NCBI GenBank assembly: GCA_944385415.1
Contig: CALWXC010000008.1
Location: 1-36,445 of the forward strand
From: an uncultured Oscillospiraceae bacterium
GTDB taxonomy: Bacteria; Bacillota; Clostridia; Oscillospirales; Oscillospiraceae
DNA length: 36,445 bases
Reading direction: 5' to 3'
The notes below the pieces were generated by a model. The model was not told the DNA's origin. It saw only the letters and a program-made list of their open reading frames with translations, and did not search any database. This document shows positions 15,599-22,172 of the stretch, piece by piece; within the stretch, counting starts at the first letter, position 1, and every line of letters starts with the position of its first letter. Both the position numbers and the translations under genes were made by a program.

Positions 15599-16516
15599 AT
15601 GGATATGGTGGTGGGACGGTTTGCACCCAGTCCCAGCGGACGGATGCACCTGGGCAACGTTTGGAGCGCCCTGCTGGCGTGGCTGTCGGTGCGGTCCCAA
15701 GACGGGGAGATGGTTCTGCGGCTGGAGGACCTGGACCCGGACCGGTGCCGTCCGGCATACTGCGACCAGCTCAAGGATGATCTCCAATGGCTGGGTCTCG
15801 ATTGGGACCGGGAGCAGACGCGGCAGAGTCTGCGGACCGATGCCTATGCCGCGGCCTTTTCCAAACTGGAATCCATGGGTCTGGTCTACCCCTGCTACTG
15901 TTCCAGGGCAGACCTCCACGCGGCCAACGCGCCCCACGCATCCGACGGCCGATTGCTTTACGCCGGGACCTGCCGCCATCTGACGGAGCGGCAGCGGCGG
16001 GAAAAGACCAAGGCCCCGGCATGGCGGCTGATGGTCCCCGATGAAACCATCACCTTCACCGACGGACTACAGGGGACCATCTCGGAAAATCTGGCCGCCG
16101 ACTGCGGCGACTTCATCATCCGGCGGGCCGACGGCGTCTATGCCTACCAGCTGGCCGTGGTGGTGGACGATCTGGAAGGCGGCATCACCGAGGTGGTCCG
16201 GGGCCGGGATTTGTTGGATTCCACCCCCCGGCAGCGGTACCTGTACAAACTGTTGGAGGGTACGCCCCCGGCGACGTACCATGTGCCCCTGTTGCTGGCT
16301 GCCGACGGGCGGCGGCTGAGCAAGCGGGAGCGGGATCTGGACCTGGGGATTCTGCGGCAGACCATGACGGCGGAGGCGCTTTTGGGCCGTCTGGCCTGGC
16401 TGGCGGGACTGCTGGAACGGCCGGAACCGGTGTCCGCCGGGGAATTGGTGCGGTATTTTCACTGGAATCGTGTTCCCAGCCGGGATATCTTTGTGGAATT
16501 TGGGGATTTTTGCTGA
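15599..16516 (+). CDS. gluQ: Glutamyl-Q tRNA(Asp) synthetase
   Basis: A 305-residue paralogue of the GluRS catalytic core without an anticodon-binding domain, as in GluQRS (YadB), which attaches glutamate to queuosine-34 of tRNA-Asp. The HIGH-like motif is RFAPSPSGRMHLGN at the N-terminus and the KMSKS-like motif is RRLSKRERDLDLG. A zinc site is seen in YPCYCSR and YAGTCRHL. The TSxxR-like RPAYCDQLKDDLQWLGLDWD region fits. Two in-frame ATGs (15599 and 15605) are possible; I chose the first. The enzyme is best known from Proteobacteria, so its presence in Clostridia is worth noting. It implies that the cell makes queuosine, whose genes are not in this window. Confidence 0.92.
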   Translation: MDMVVGRFAPSPSGRMHLGNVWSALLAWLSVRSQDGEMVLRLEDLDPDRCRPAYCDQLKDDLQWLGLDWDREQTRQSLRTDAYAAAFSKLESMGLVYPCYCSRADLHAANAPHASDGRLLYAGTCRHLTERQRREKTKAPAWRLMVPDETITFTDGLQGTISENLAADCGDFIIRRADGVYAYQLAVVVDDLEGGITEVVRGRDLLDSTPRQRYLYKLLEGTPPATYHVPLLLAADGRRLSKRERDLDLGILRQTMTAEALLGRLAWLAGLLERPEPVSAGELVRYFHWNRVPSRDIFVEFGDFC

Positions 16517-16544
16517 AAATGGAATAAAAGTAGGGCTGTCCGCC

Positions 16545-16574
16545 TTTACAATGAAAAGGCGATTATGTTATAAT
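16545..16574 (+). promoter_or_regulatory. Promoter of nfnAB
   Basis: TTTACA (16545-16550), an 18-base spacer and a perfect TATAAT (16569-16574). The expected start is near 16581-16583. Confidence 0.8.
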
Positions 16575-16580
16575 TTAGTT

Positions 16581-16704
16581 GTATGCAGGGCGGCTGGCGT
16601 CGCTCGCTTACCCCTCTGCGTCCATGGGTTGCGCCCATGTTCGTTTTCTATGAATCCGGCACGCCATCCCAACGGCGGGCCGAAAAATGAAGGGATGAAC
16701 CATC
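16581..16704 (+). promoter_or_regulatory. Structured 5' leader of nfnAB
   Basis: About 120 transcribed bases. A stem GCAGGG/CTCTGC (16585-16590 with 16614-16619) is followed by a hairpin CATGGG-TTGCG-CCCATG (16623-16639) and further GC-rich pairing potential (GCC/GGC around 16664-16680). No known riboswitch core is recognised and no U-tract follows, so control of translation is more likely than attenuation. Confidence 0.4.
16583..16690 (+). CDS. Candidate leaderless 35-codon leader ORF before nfnA
   Basis: An ATG lies nine bases after the -10 box, so it would be at or next to the transcript 5' end and be translated without a Shine-Dalgarno. The 35 codons start MQGGWRRSLTPLRPW and end RRAEK; the TGA (16688-16690) merges with the AAGGG ribosome site of nfnA, 14 bases before its ATG. 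The peptide is basic with an aromatic centre (MFVFYE). No homologue is recognised. It may be a regulatory leader peptide, or the structured DNA may happen to be open. Confidence 0.35.
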   Translation: MQGGWRRSLTPLRPWVAPMFVFYESGTPSQRRAEK

Positions 16705-17559
16705 ATGTATAAAATCGTGCGCAAGCAGGAGCTGAACCCGACCGTCACACTGCTGGAGATCGAGGCCCCCTTTGTGGCCAAAAAGGCTCTGGCCGGTCAG
16801 TTCATCATTTTCCGCATTGACGAGAAATCCGAGCGGGTGCCGCTGACCATCGCCGGCTATGACCGGGAGAAGGGCACCGTCACCATCATCTTCCAGAAGG
16901 TCGGTCTGTCCACCAATATGCTGGGTGCGCTCAACGAGGGCGACTCCATCCGCGACTTTGTTGGCCCCCTGGGCCGTCCCACCAACATCGAGGGCAAGAA
17001 GCGCGTCTGTGTTGTGGGCGGCGGCGTGGGCTGCGCCATCGCTTACCCCTCCGCCAAGGCCTTCCACGAGGCCGGTGTGCAGGTGGATGTCATTGCCGGT
17101 TTCCGCAGCAAGGACATCGTGATCCTGGAGGAGGAGTTCAAGGCCGCTTGCGACAACTTCTACCTGATGACCGACGACGGCTCCTACGGCGAGCAGGGCT
17201 TCGTCACCGCCAAGCTGCAGCAGCTGCTGGAGCAGGGCAATCAGTATGATGAAGTTCTGGCCATCGGCCCCATCCCCATGATGAAGTTTGTGGCCGCCAC
17301 CACCAAGCCCTTCAACGTTCCCACCACCGTTTCCCTGAACCCCATCATGGTGGACGGCACCGGCATGTGCGGCGGCTGCCGCGTCACTGTGGGCGGCGAG
17401 GTCAAGTTCGCCTGCGTCGACGGCCCCGACTTTGACGGCCATCAGGTGGACTTCGCCGAGCTCATGAACCGGAACTCCGTGTACAAGGCACGGGAGACCG
17501 AGACGGCCAAGACCCATATGTGCCGTATCGAGAAGCTGGGCAAGGACCTGATCAAGTAA
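16705..17559 (+). CDS. nfnA: NfnA, FAD/[2Fe-2S] subunit of NADH-dependent ferredoxin:NADP+ oxidoreductase
   Basis: A 284-residue ferredoxin-NADP reductase-like subunit. It shows an N-terminal flavin barrel (VPLTIAGYDREKGTVTII), an NAD-binding motif VCVVGGGVGCAI near residue 95, and a C-terminal [2Fe-2S] cysteine set in GTGMCGGCRVTVGGEVKFAC followed by VDGPDFDGHQVDF, which is diagnostic of NfnA/SudB-type proteins. With NfnB it forms an electron-bifurcating complex coupling NADPH oxidation to reduction of NAD+ and ferredoxin, or the reverse, central to anaerobic redox balance. The ATG at 16705 follows AAGGGATG. nfnB starts 16 bases downstream. Confidence 0.94.
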   Translation: MYKIVRKQELNPTVTLLEIEAPFVAKKALAGQFIIFRIDEKSERVPLTIAGYDREKGTVTIIFQKVGLSTNMLGALNEGDSIRDFVGPLGRPTNIEGKKRVCVVGGGVGCAIAYPSAKAFHEAGVQVDVIAGFRSKDIVILEEEFKAACDNFYLMTDDGSYGEQGFVTAKLQQLLEQGNQYDEVLAIGPIPMMKFVAATTKPFNVPTTVSLNPIMVDGTGMCGGCRVTVGGEVKFACVDGPDFDGHQVDFAELMNRNSVYKARETETAKTHMCRIEKLGKDLIK

Positions 17560-17575
17560 GGGAGGCAGTGTAACC

Positions 17576-18961
17576 ATGGCAAATATGCAGACCACCAAAA
17601 CTCCGATGCCGGAGCAGGACGCCAACGTCCGTAACCATAACTTTGATGAAGTGGCCCTGGGCTATACTGCCGAGATGGCCGTCTCCGAGGCACAGCGCTG
17701 CCTGCAATGTAAGAAGCCCCCCTGCGTGGGCGGCTGCCCTGTCAACGTCCGTATCCCCGAGTTCATCGCCAAGGTGGCCGAGGGCGACTTCATGGGCGCG
17801 TATGAGATCATCACCTCCACCAACGCCCTGCCGGCCCTGTCCGGCCGCGTCTGCCCCCAGGAGACCCAGTGCGAAGCCGTCTGCGTCCGGGGCAAGAAGG
17901 GCGAGCCCGTGGCCATCGGCCGTCTGGAGCGTTTCGTGGCCGACTGGTACATGGAGAACGTCAACAAGATGCCCGAAAAGGTGCCGTCCAACGGCAAGAA
18001 GGTGGCCGTGGTCGGTTCCGGCCCTGCCGGTCTGACCTGCGCCAGCGATCTGGCCAAGAAGGGCTATGAGGTCACCATGTTCGAGGCTCTGCACACCGCC
18101 GGCGGCGTGCTGGTCTACGGTATCCCCGAGTTCCGTCTGCCCAAGGCCATCGTCCAGAACGAGGTCGATAAGCTGGAGGCCCAGGGCGTCAACGTCATGA
18201 CCAACATGGTCATCGGCAAGGTTCTGTCCATCGACGAGCTGTTCGAGATGGGCTTCAAGGCCGTCTTTGTCGGCTCCGGCGCGGGCCTGCCCATGTTCAT
18301 GGGTATCCCCGGCGAGGCCCTGGTGGGTGTCTACTCTGCCAACGAGTACCTGACCCGCGTCAACCTGATGAAGGCATTCCGGGAAGAGGACGACACCCCC
18401 ATCATCCAGTCCAAGGCCGTGGCCGTCGTGGGCGGCGGCAACGTGGCCATGGATGCCGCCCGCTGCGCCAAGCGTCTGGGCGCCGAGCATGTGTACATCG
18501 TCTACCGCCGCGGCGAGGCCGAAATGCCCGCCCGTGCCGAGGAGCTGCACCACGCCAAGGAAGAGGGCATCGAGCTGCAGGTCCTGTGCAACCCCGTGGA
18601 GATTCTCAACGACGGCAATGGCCGCGTGGGCGCCATGAAGTGCGTCCGCATGGAGCTGGGCGAGCCCGACGCTTCCGGCCGCCGCAGACCCGTGGAGATT
18701 CCCGGCAGTGAGTTCGAGCTGCCGGTGGATACCGTCATCATGAGCCTGGGTACTTCTCCCAATCCTCTGATCCGGTCCACCACCCCCGGCCTGGAGACCA
18801 ACCGCAAGGGCTGCCTCATCGTCAACGAAGATACCATGATGACCACCCGCGACCAGGTCTACGCCGGCGGCGACGCCGTCACCGGTGCGGCCACCGTCAT
18901 TCTGGCCATGGGCGCTGGTAAGAAGGCTGCCGAGGCCATCGACGCTTCCCTGTCCAAGTAA
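17576..18961 (+). CDS. nfnB: NfnB, NADPH-binding glutamate-synthase-like subunit
   Basis: A 461-residue flavoprotein of the glutamate synthase small-subunit type. Cysteine motifs for two [4Fe-4S] clusters are CLQCKKPPCVGGCP and CPQETQCEAVC near residues 42-105. An FAD-binding motif follows (KVAVVGSGPAGLTCASDLAKKG), then an NADPH-binding motif (AVAVVGGGNVAMDAARCAKRLG), and the C-terminal FAD motif VYAGGDAVTGAATVILAMGAGKKAA. The bifurcating FAD is in this subunit. Neighbouring nfnA makes the bifurcating-transhydrogenase call much more likely than glutamate synthase, since no large GltB subunit is nearby. ATG follows GGGAGGCAG. A GC-rich terminator comes 14 bases after the stop. Confidence 0.94.
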   Translation: MANMQTTKTPMPEQDANVRNHNFDEVALGYTAEMAVSEAQRCLQCKKPPCVGGCPVNVRIPEFIAKVAEGDFMGAYEIITSTNALPALSGRVCPQETQCEAVCVRGKKGEPVAIGRLERFVADWYMENVNKMPEKVPSNGKKVAVVGSGPAGLTCASDLAKKGYEVTMFEALHTAGGVLVYGIPEFRLPKAIVQNEVDKLEAQGVNVMTNMVIGKVLSIDELFEMGFKAVFVGSGAGLPMFMGIPGEALVGVYSANEYLTRVNLMKAFREEDDTPIIQSKAVAVVGGGNVAMDAARCAKRLGAEHVYIVYRRGEAEMPARAEELHHAKEEGIELQVLCNPVEILNDGNGRVGAMKCVRMELGEPDASGRRRPVEIPGSEFELPVDTVIMSLGTSPNPLIRSTTPGLETNRKGCLIVNEDTMMTTRDQVYAGGDAVTGAATVILAMGAGKKAAEAIDASLSK

Positions 18962-18975
18962 GGATTTCATTGAGC

Positions 18976-19012
18976 GGGCGCACTGCAACCGGGTTTGCAG
19001 TGCGCCCTGTTT
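18976..19012 (+). terminator. Terminator of nfnAB
   Basis: GGGCGCACTGCAA (18976-18988) pairs exactly with TTGCAGTGCGCCC (18995-19007) around a six-base loop. The U-tract (TGTTTCG) is weak, but a second, A/T-rich hairpin follows at 19042. Confidence 0.8.
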
Positions 19013-19041
19013 CGCAATTTGGCGGTAATGGGAAAAAAGAT

Positions 19042-19085
19042 AAAAGTTTTACTCGATTTTTTGAAAAAAATCGAGTAAAACTTTT
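19042..19085. terminator. A/T-rich palindromic hairpin, second terminator
   Basis: AAAAGTTTTACTCGATTTTTT (19042-19062) is complementary to 19065-19085 with only GA between the arms. The left half, with its AAAAAAGATAA lead-in, is nearly identical to the head of cassette 3 at 29335-29365, so the two share an origin. Confidence 0.7.
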
Positions 19086-19193
19086 TAATGTTTTGTTCTC
19101 AGCACCGTTACATCTGGTCGGAGAATCGTATGGGTGTTTTTACCCATTTCTGCATATACTACCATCCAACTATCAAATATAAGGAGAATCCAT

Positions 19194-20492
19194 ATGGCAA
19201 CCTTGGAAAACACCATGGCCTTTCTGGACCGCAGTCCCAGCCCCTTCCACGCCGTGGCCGCCGCTGCGGACCTGCTGGATCAGGCCGGTTTCACCCGTCT
19301 GGAAGAGGGCAGCGCCTGGACCCTGGTTCCCGGCGGTCAATATTATGTCACCCGCAATCAGAGCAGCCTCATTGCGTTCCGTCTGCCAAGTGAAGCGCTG
19401 ATGGCCTGGCGCATGACGGCGGCCCACAGCGATGTCCCCACCTTTGCCGTCAAAGGGGACCGGCTGGACGGCGACGCCAAATATGCCCGCCTGTCCGCCG
19501 AGGGCTACGGCGGTATGATTCACTATACCTGGATGGACCGGCCCCTGACCGTGGCGGGCCGCGTCATTGTCCGCACCAAAGCGGGTGTGGAAAGCCGTCT
19601 GATCTATCTGGACCGGGACCTGCTGACCATGCCCAGTCTGGCCATCCATCAGCAGCGGGACGTGAACCGGGGCCACGAGTTCAACGGCCAGAAGGAATTG
19701 CAGCCCCTGTACGGCCTGTCCGGCGGCAAGAGCCTGACGGCTCTGCTGGCCGAAGCGCTGAACGTGGCGGAATCGGATATTCTGGGCCGGGACCTGTTCC
19801 TGTGCCCCCGCCAGAAGGCTGTCCGCATCGGCGCGGAGGGGGAGCTGTTCCAGTCGCCCCGCATTGACGATCTGGCCTGTGCCTACGCCACATTGGAAGG
19901 GTTCCTGAACGCCGGGAAAAGCGCCAAACTGGGGCAGATTTACTGCCTGTTTGACAATGAGGAGGTGGGCAGCGGCACCCGCCAGGGCGCAAAGAGCACC
20001 CTGCTGCCCGATGTGCTGGAGCGTGCAGCCGATGCCCTGCACCTGACCGGTGAACAGCGCCGTATGGCACTGGCCCACAGCATGCTCCTCAGCGCTGACA
20101 ACGGCCACGCCGTCCACCCCAATTTCCCCGAAAAGGCCGACCCGGCCAACCGGGTCTATCCCAACGGCGGCATTGTGGTCAAGTATTCGGCCAATCAAAA
20201 ATATACCACCAACGGCGTCACGGCGGGCCTGTTCCGGGCCGTCTGCGATGAGGCCGGGGTACCGGTGCAGATCTTCGCCAACCGGGCCGACGAGGCCGGT
20301 GGTTCTACGTTGGGCAACCTGTTGACCCAGCTGGTCAGCATCCCCATGGTGGACATCGGTATGGCCCAGCTGGCTATGCACTCCGCTGCGGAGACGGCTG
20401 GCAGCGACGACCCGGCCCACATGGCCAAGGCCTGCGAAGCCTTCTTCCGCAAGGAATTTGTCCAGACCGCCGACGGCGTCTATGCCTTTTGA
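19194..20492 (+). CDS. M18 family metallo-aminopeptidase
   Basis: A 432-residue cytoplasmic zinc aminopeptidase. Metal and catalytic motifs of family M18 are visible: TAAHSDVPTFAVKG (first metal His and Asp), FDNEEVGSGTRQGAKS (catalytic Glu and metal Glu), LSADNGHAVHPNF (bridging Asp) and a C-terminal MVDIGMAQLAMHSAAET (metal His). Length is typical. Family members remove N-terminal residues, often Asp/Glu or Leu, from peptides. ATG at 19194 has AAGGAG at eight bases; an upstream ATG in frame lacks such a site. A TATACT at 19155-19160 may be its -10, with no clear -35. A terminator overlapping the next gene's ribosome site follows. Confidence 0.93.
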   Translation: MATLENTMAFLDRSPSPFHAVAAAADLLDQAGFTRLEEGSAWTLVPGGQYYVTRNQSSLIAFRLPSEALMAWRMTAAHSDVPTFAVKGDRLDGDAKYARLSAEGYGGMIHYTWMDRPLTVAGRVIVRTKAGVESRLIYLDRDLLTMPSLAIHQQRDVNRGHEFNGQKELQPLYGLSGGKSLTALLAEALNVAESDILGRDLFLCPRQKAVRIGAEGELFQSPRIDDLACAYATLEGFLNAGKSAKLGQIYCLFDNEEVGSGTRQGAKSTLLPDVLERAADALHLTGEQRRMALAHSMLLSADNGHAVHPNFPEKADPANRVYPNGGIVVKYSANQKYTTNGVTAGLFRAVCDEAGVPVQIFANRADEAGGSTLGNLLTQLVSIPMVDIGMAQLAMHSAAETAGSDDPAHMAKACEAFFRKEFVQTADGVYAF

Positions 20493-20520
20493 TGTATAAG
20501 AATTGAAAAATCTTCCCAAA

Positions 20521-20551
20521 CTCCCTTCAGAGGATTCTGAAGGGAGTTTTT
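20521..20551 (+). terminator. Terminator whose 3' arm carries the next gene's ribosome site
   Basis: CTCCCTTCAGA (20521-20531) pairs with TCTGAAGGGAG (20536-20546) around GGAT and is followed by five T. The only Shine-Dalgarno of the CBS gene, AAGGGAG, is inside the 3' arm. Confidence 0.9.
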
Positions 20552-20555
20552 ACTT

Positions 20556-20984
20556 ATGAAAGTACAGGATTTTATGACGCCGGGACCGGTCTGCGTGGCC
20601 CCGGAGGATATGACCGCGTCGGCGGCCCGGGTGCTGTCCCGGTATAACATCGGGTCCGTGCCCGTCTGCGCCAAAGGCGGCAAGCTCTGCGGATTGCTGA
20701 CGGACCGGGATATTGTGCTGCGGTGCGTGGCGGCGGGTCTGCCGCCGGAAAAAACCGCCGTGGCCGATATCATGACCCGGCGCATTGTGGCAGCCGCCCC
20801 CGGCGACGACGCCGAGGAAGCGGCCCAGCGCATGGCGTTGGAACAGGTGCGCCGTCTGCCGGTGGTGGAGGGCGGCAAGCTGGTGGGGGTCCTGTCTCTG
20901 GGTGATTTGACGGTCAACGACCGGTTTCGCATGGAGGCGTCGGACTGTCTGGCGGAAATCTGCACCAATCTGAAAAAACGATAA
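20556..20984 (+). CDS. Two-CBS-domain protein
   Basis: A 142-residue protein made only of a tandem CBS pair. CBS1 covers ~residues 1-60 (VQDFMTPGPVCVAPEDMT, ending GLLTDRDIVLRCV) and CBS2 ~65-130 (VADIMTRRIVAAAPGDDAEE, ending VGVLSLGDLTVN). Both halves show the MT-x(5)-V/I and [TS]-x-[RG]-D signatures used to bind adenosine nucleotides. No partner domain is attached, so it probably acts as a small ligand-responsive regulator. Partner unknown. The ATG lies five bases after the terminator T-run, and its ribosome site is in the terminator stem, so read-through from the aminopeptidase would place it in a hairpin. Confidence 0.9.
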   Translation: MKVQDFMTPGPVCVAPEDMTASAARVLSRYNIGSVPVCAKGGKLCGLLTDRDIVLRCVAAGLPPEKTAVADIMTRRIVAAAPGDDAEEAAQRMALEQVRRLPVVEGGKLVGVLSLGDLTVNDRFRMEASDCLAEICTNLKKR

Positions 20985-21013
20985 GAAAAACCGGAAAAAA
21001 TGCAAAAAAACAT

Positions 21014-21042
21014 TTGACATTGGGCGGTTGTCCTGCTATACT
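21014..21042 (+). promoter_or_regulatory. Promoter of the rplU-prp-rpmA operon
   Basis: Perfect TTGACA (21014-21019), a 17-base spacer and TATACT (21037-21042). Suits a highly expressed ribosomal protein operon. Confidence 0.9.
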
Positions 21043-21048
21043 GGAAAA

Positions 21049-21119
21049 GCCGCATCGAAGAGGTTGACAGTCGAGGTATGCCCTCGCACCTCCAGAGCGA
21101 GTCTACAAACAAAAGGTAG
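21049..21119 (+). ncRNA. Ribosomal protein L21 leader
   Basis: The 5' UTR folds into nested stems: GAGGT (21060-21064) with ACCTC (21088-21092), and CGAGG (21072-21076) with CCTCG (21082-21086). Position before rplU and the short structured form fit the L21 leader element of Firmicutes, proposed to bind L21 for autoregulation. A covariance-model match was not run. Confidence 0.65.
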
Positions 21120-21131
21120 GTGCAATTTGAA

Positions 21132-21443
21132 ATGCAGGCTATTATCGTTACCGGTGGCAAGCAGTACAACGTCAAGGAAGGCGACGTGCTGTTCATCGAA
21201 AAGCTGAATGTTGAAGCCGATCAGACCGTGACTTTCGACAAGGTTCTGGCTGTGGTTGACGGCGAGAACTCCAAGTTCGGTACCCCCGTGGTTGCCGGCG
21301 CTTCCGTGGCTGCCAAGGTCCTCAAGAACGGCAAGGGCAAGAAGATCACCGTCTTCAAGTACCGTCCCAAGAAGGACTCCAAGAGCTGCCAGGGCCATCG
21401 TCAGCCCTACACCAAGGTGCAGATCGAGAAGATCTCTGTGTAA
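21132..21443 (+). CDS. rplU: Ribosomal protein bL21
   Basis: A 103-residue large-subunit protein starting [12 protein letters not shown], the normal bL21 N-terminus, with the conserved [19 protein letters not shown] signature at its C-terminal end. It binds 23S rRNA. An upstream GTG in the same frame was rejected because family members begin at MQAI; AGGTG lies nine bases before the ATG. It is the first gene of the L21-Prp-L27 operon and its TAA overlaps the ATG of prp. Autoregulation through the leader is likely. Confidence 0.97.
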   Translation: MQAIIVTGGKQYNVKEGDVLFIEKLNVEADQTVTFDKVLAVVDGENSKFGTPVVAGASVAAKVLKNGKGKKITVFKYRPKKDSKSCQGHRQPYTKVQIEKISV

Positions 21444-21769
21444 TGACCAGAGTCGAATTTTTTGATCAGGACGGCAGAATCACCGGATTCTGCTGCGAGG
21501 GCCACAGCGGCTACGCCGAGGCGGGCAGCGACATTGTCTGCGCCGCCGTCACCACGGCCATTCGAATGGCCGAGTGCACCATCAACGATGTGTGCGGCAG
21601 CCGCGCCAAAACCCGTGTCAATGACAAGGAGGCCCGGATCACCTTGACGCTCCCCGCAACCTGCGACGAGGAGGAGACGGTACAGGCGGTACTTACCGGC
21701 CTGATGCTGACCCTCTGCGAGCTGCGGGACGAGTATCCGGATTATATCGAAGTCATGGAGGTGCAATAA
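21443..21769 (+). CDS. prp: Ribosomal-processing cysteine protease Prp
   Basis: A 108-residue YsxB-type cysteine protease that removes the N-terminal extension of L27. The catalytic dyad is visible as His21 in [16 protein letters not shown] and Cys33 at its end. The start overlaps the rplU stop (TAATG), and rpmA starts one base after its stop, an arrangement conserved in Firmicutes. The L27 encoded next has the matching cleavable extension, so substrate and protease are co-encoded. The function is essential in Staphylococcus according to the literature. Confidence 0.95.
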   Translation: MTRVEFFDQDGRITGFCCEGHSGYAEAGSDIVCAAVTTAIRMAECTINDVCGSRAKTRVNDKEARITLTLPATCDEEETVQAVLTGLMLTLCELRDEYPDYIEVMEVQ

Positions 21770-21770
21770 C

Positions 21771-22055
21771 ATGCTTAACATTGGTTTTCAGTTCTTCGCT
21801 CACAAGAAGGGCGGCGGTTCCACCAAGAACGGCCGTGATTCCGAGGCCAAGCGCCTGGGCGTGAAGCGTGCCGACGGTCAGTTCGTGCTGGCCGGCAACA
21901 TTCTGGTTCGGCAGAGAGGCACCCACATCCACCCCGGCAAGAACGTGGGCATCGGCAGCGACGACACCCTGTTCGCTCTGATCGACGGTACCGTCAAGTT
22001 CGAGCGCATGGGCAAGGACCGCAAGATGGCGTCTGTCTATGCTGTAGAGCAGTAA
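21771..22055 (+). CDS. rpmA: Ribosomal protein bL27 with cleavable N-terminal extension
   Basis: A 94-residue protein. Residues 1-9 (MLNIGFQFF) form the Firmicutes-type prepeptide, and mature L27 would begin [15 protein letters not shown], whose N-terminus reaches the peptidyl-transferase centre. The cleavage motif matches the Prp recognition sequence. The rest ([39 protein letters not shown]) is canonical. A tight terminator follows 11 bases after the stop. Confidence 0.97.
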   Translation: MLNIGFQFFAHKKGGGSTKNGRDSEAKRLGVKRADGQFVLAGNILVRQRGTHIHPGKNVGIGSDDTLFALIDGTVKFERMGKDRKMASVYAVEQ

Positions 22056-22066
22056 TTTACCGATCA

Positions 22067-22099
22067 AAAATCCCGAACAGCACTGTTCGGGATTTTTTT
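22067..22099 (+). terminator. Terminator of rplU-prp-rpmA
   Basis: CCCGAACAG (22073-22081) pairs with CTGTTCGGG (22084-22092) across a two-base loop, extended by A/T pairs and followed by seven T. Confidence 0.93.
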
Positions 22100-22122
22100 A
22101 TCATTTGTAGAATTGATTTTTG

Positions 22123-22156
22123 GGGCAGCGACGCACAATTGGGCGGCGTTGTCCCT
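22123..22156 (+). promoter_or_regulatory. Hairpin in the obgE 5' region
   Basis: GGGGCAGCGACGC (22123-22135) can pair with GCGGCGTTGTCCC (22144-22156), 12 of 13 positions with two G-U pairs, around an eight-base loop. It ends about seven bases before the GGAGGA ribosome site of obgE and has no U-tract, so it may tune obgE translation. No clear promoter is seen between the rpmA terminator and obgE. Confidence 0.45.
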
Positions 22157-22172
22157 ATGATGGAGGAAGACG

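Noticed and set aside
17552..18988. 478-codon open frame antisense to nfnB
   Set aside because: Shadow of nfnB: Gly/His/Asp-rich translation with no motif, while the opposite strand has a perfect NfnB.
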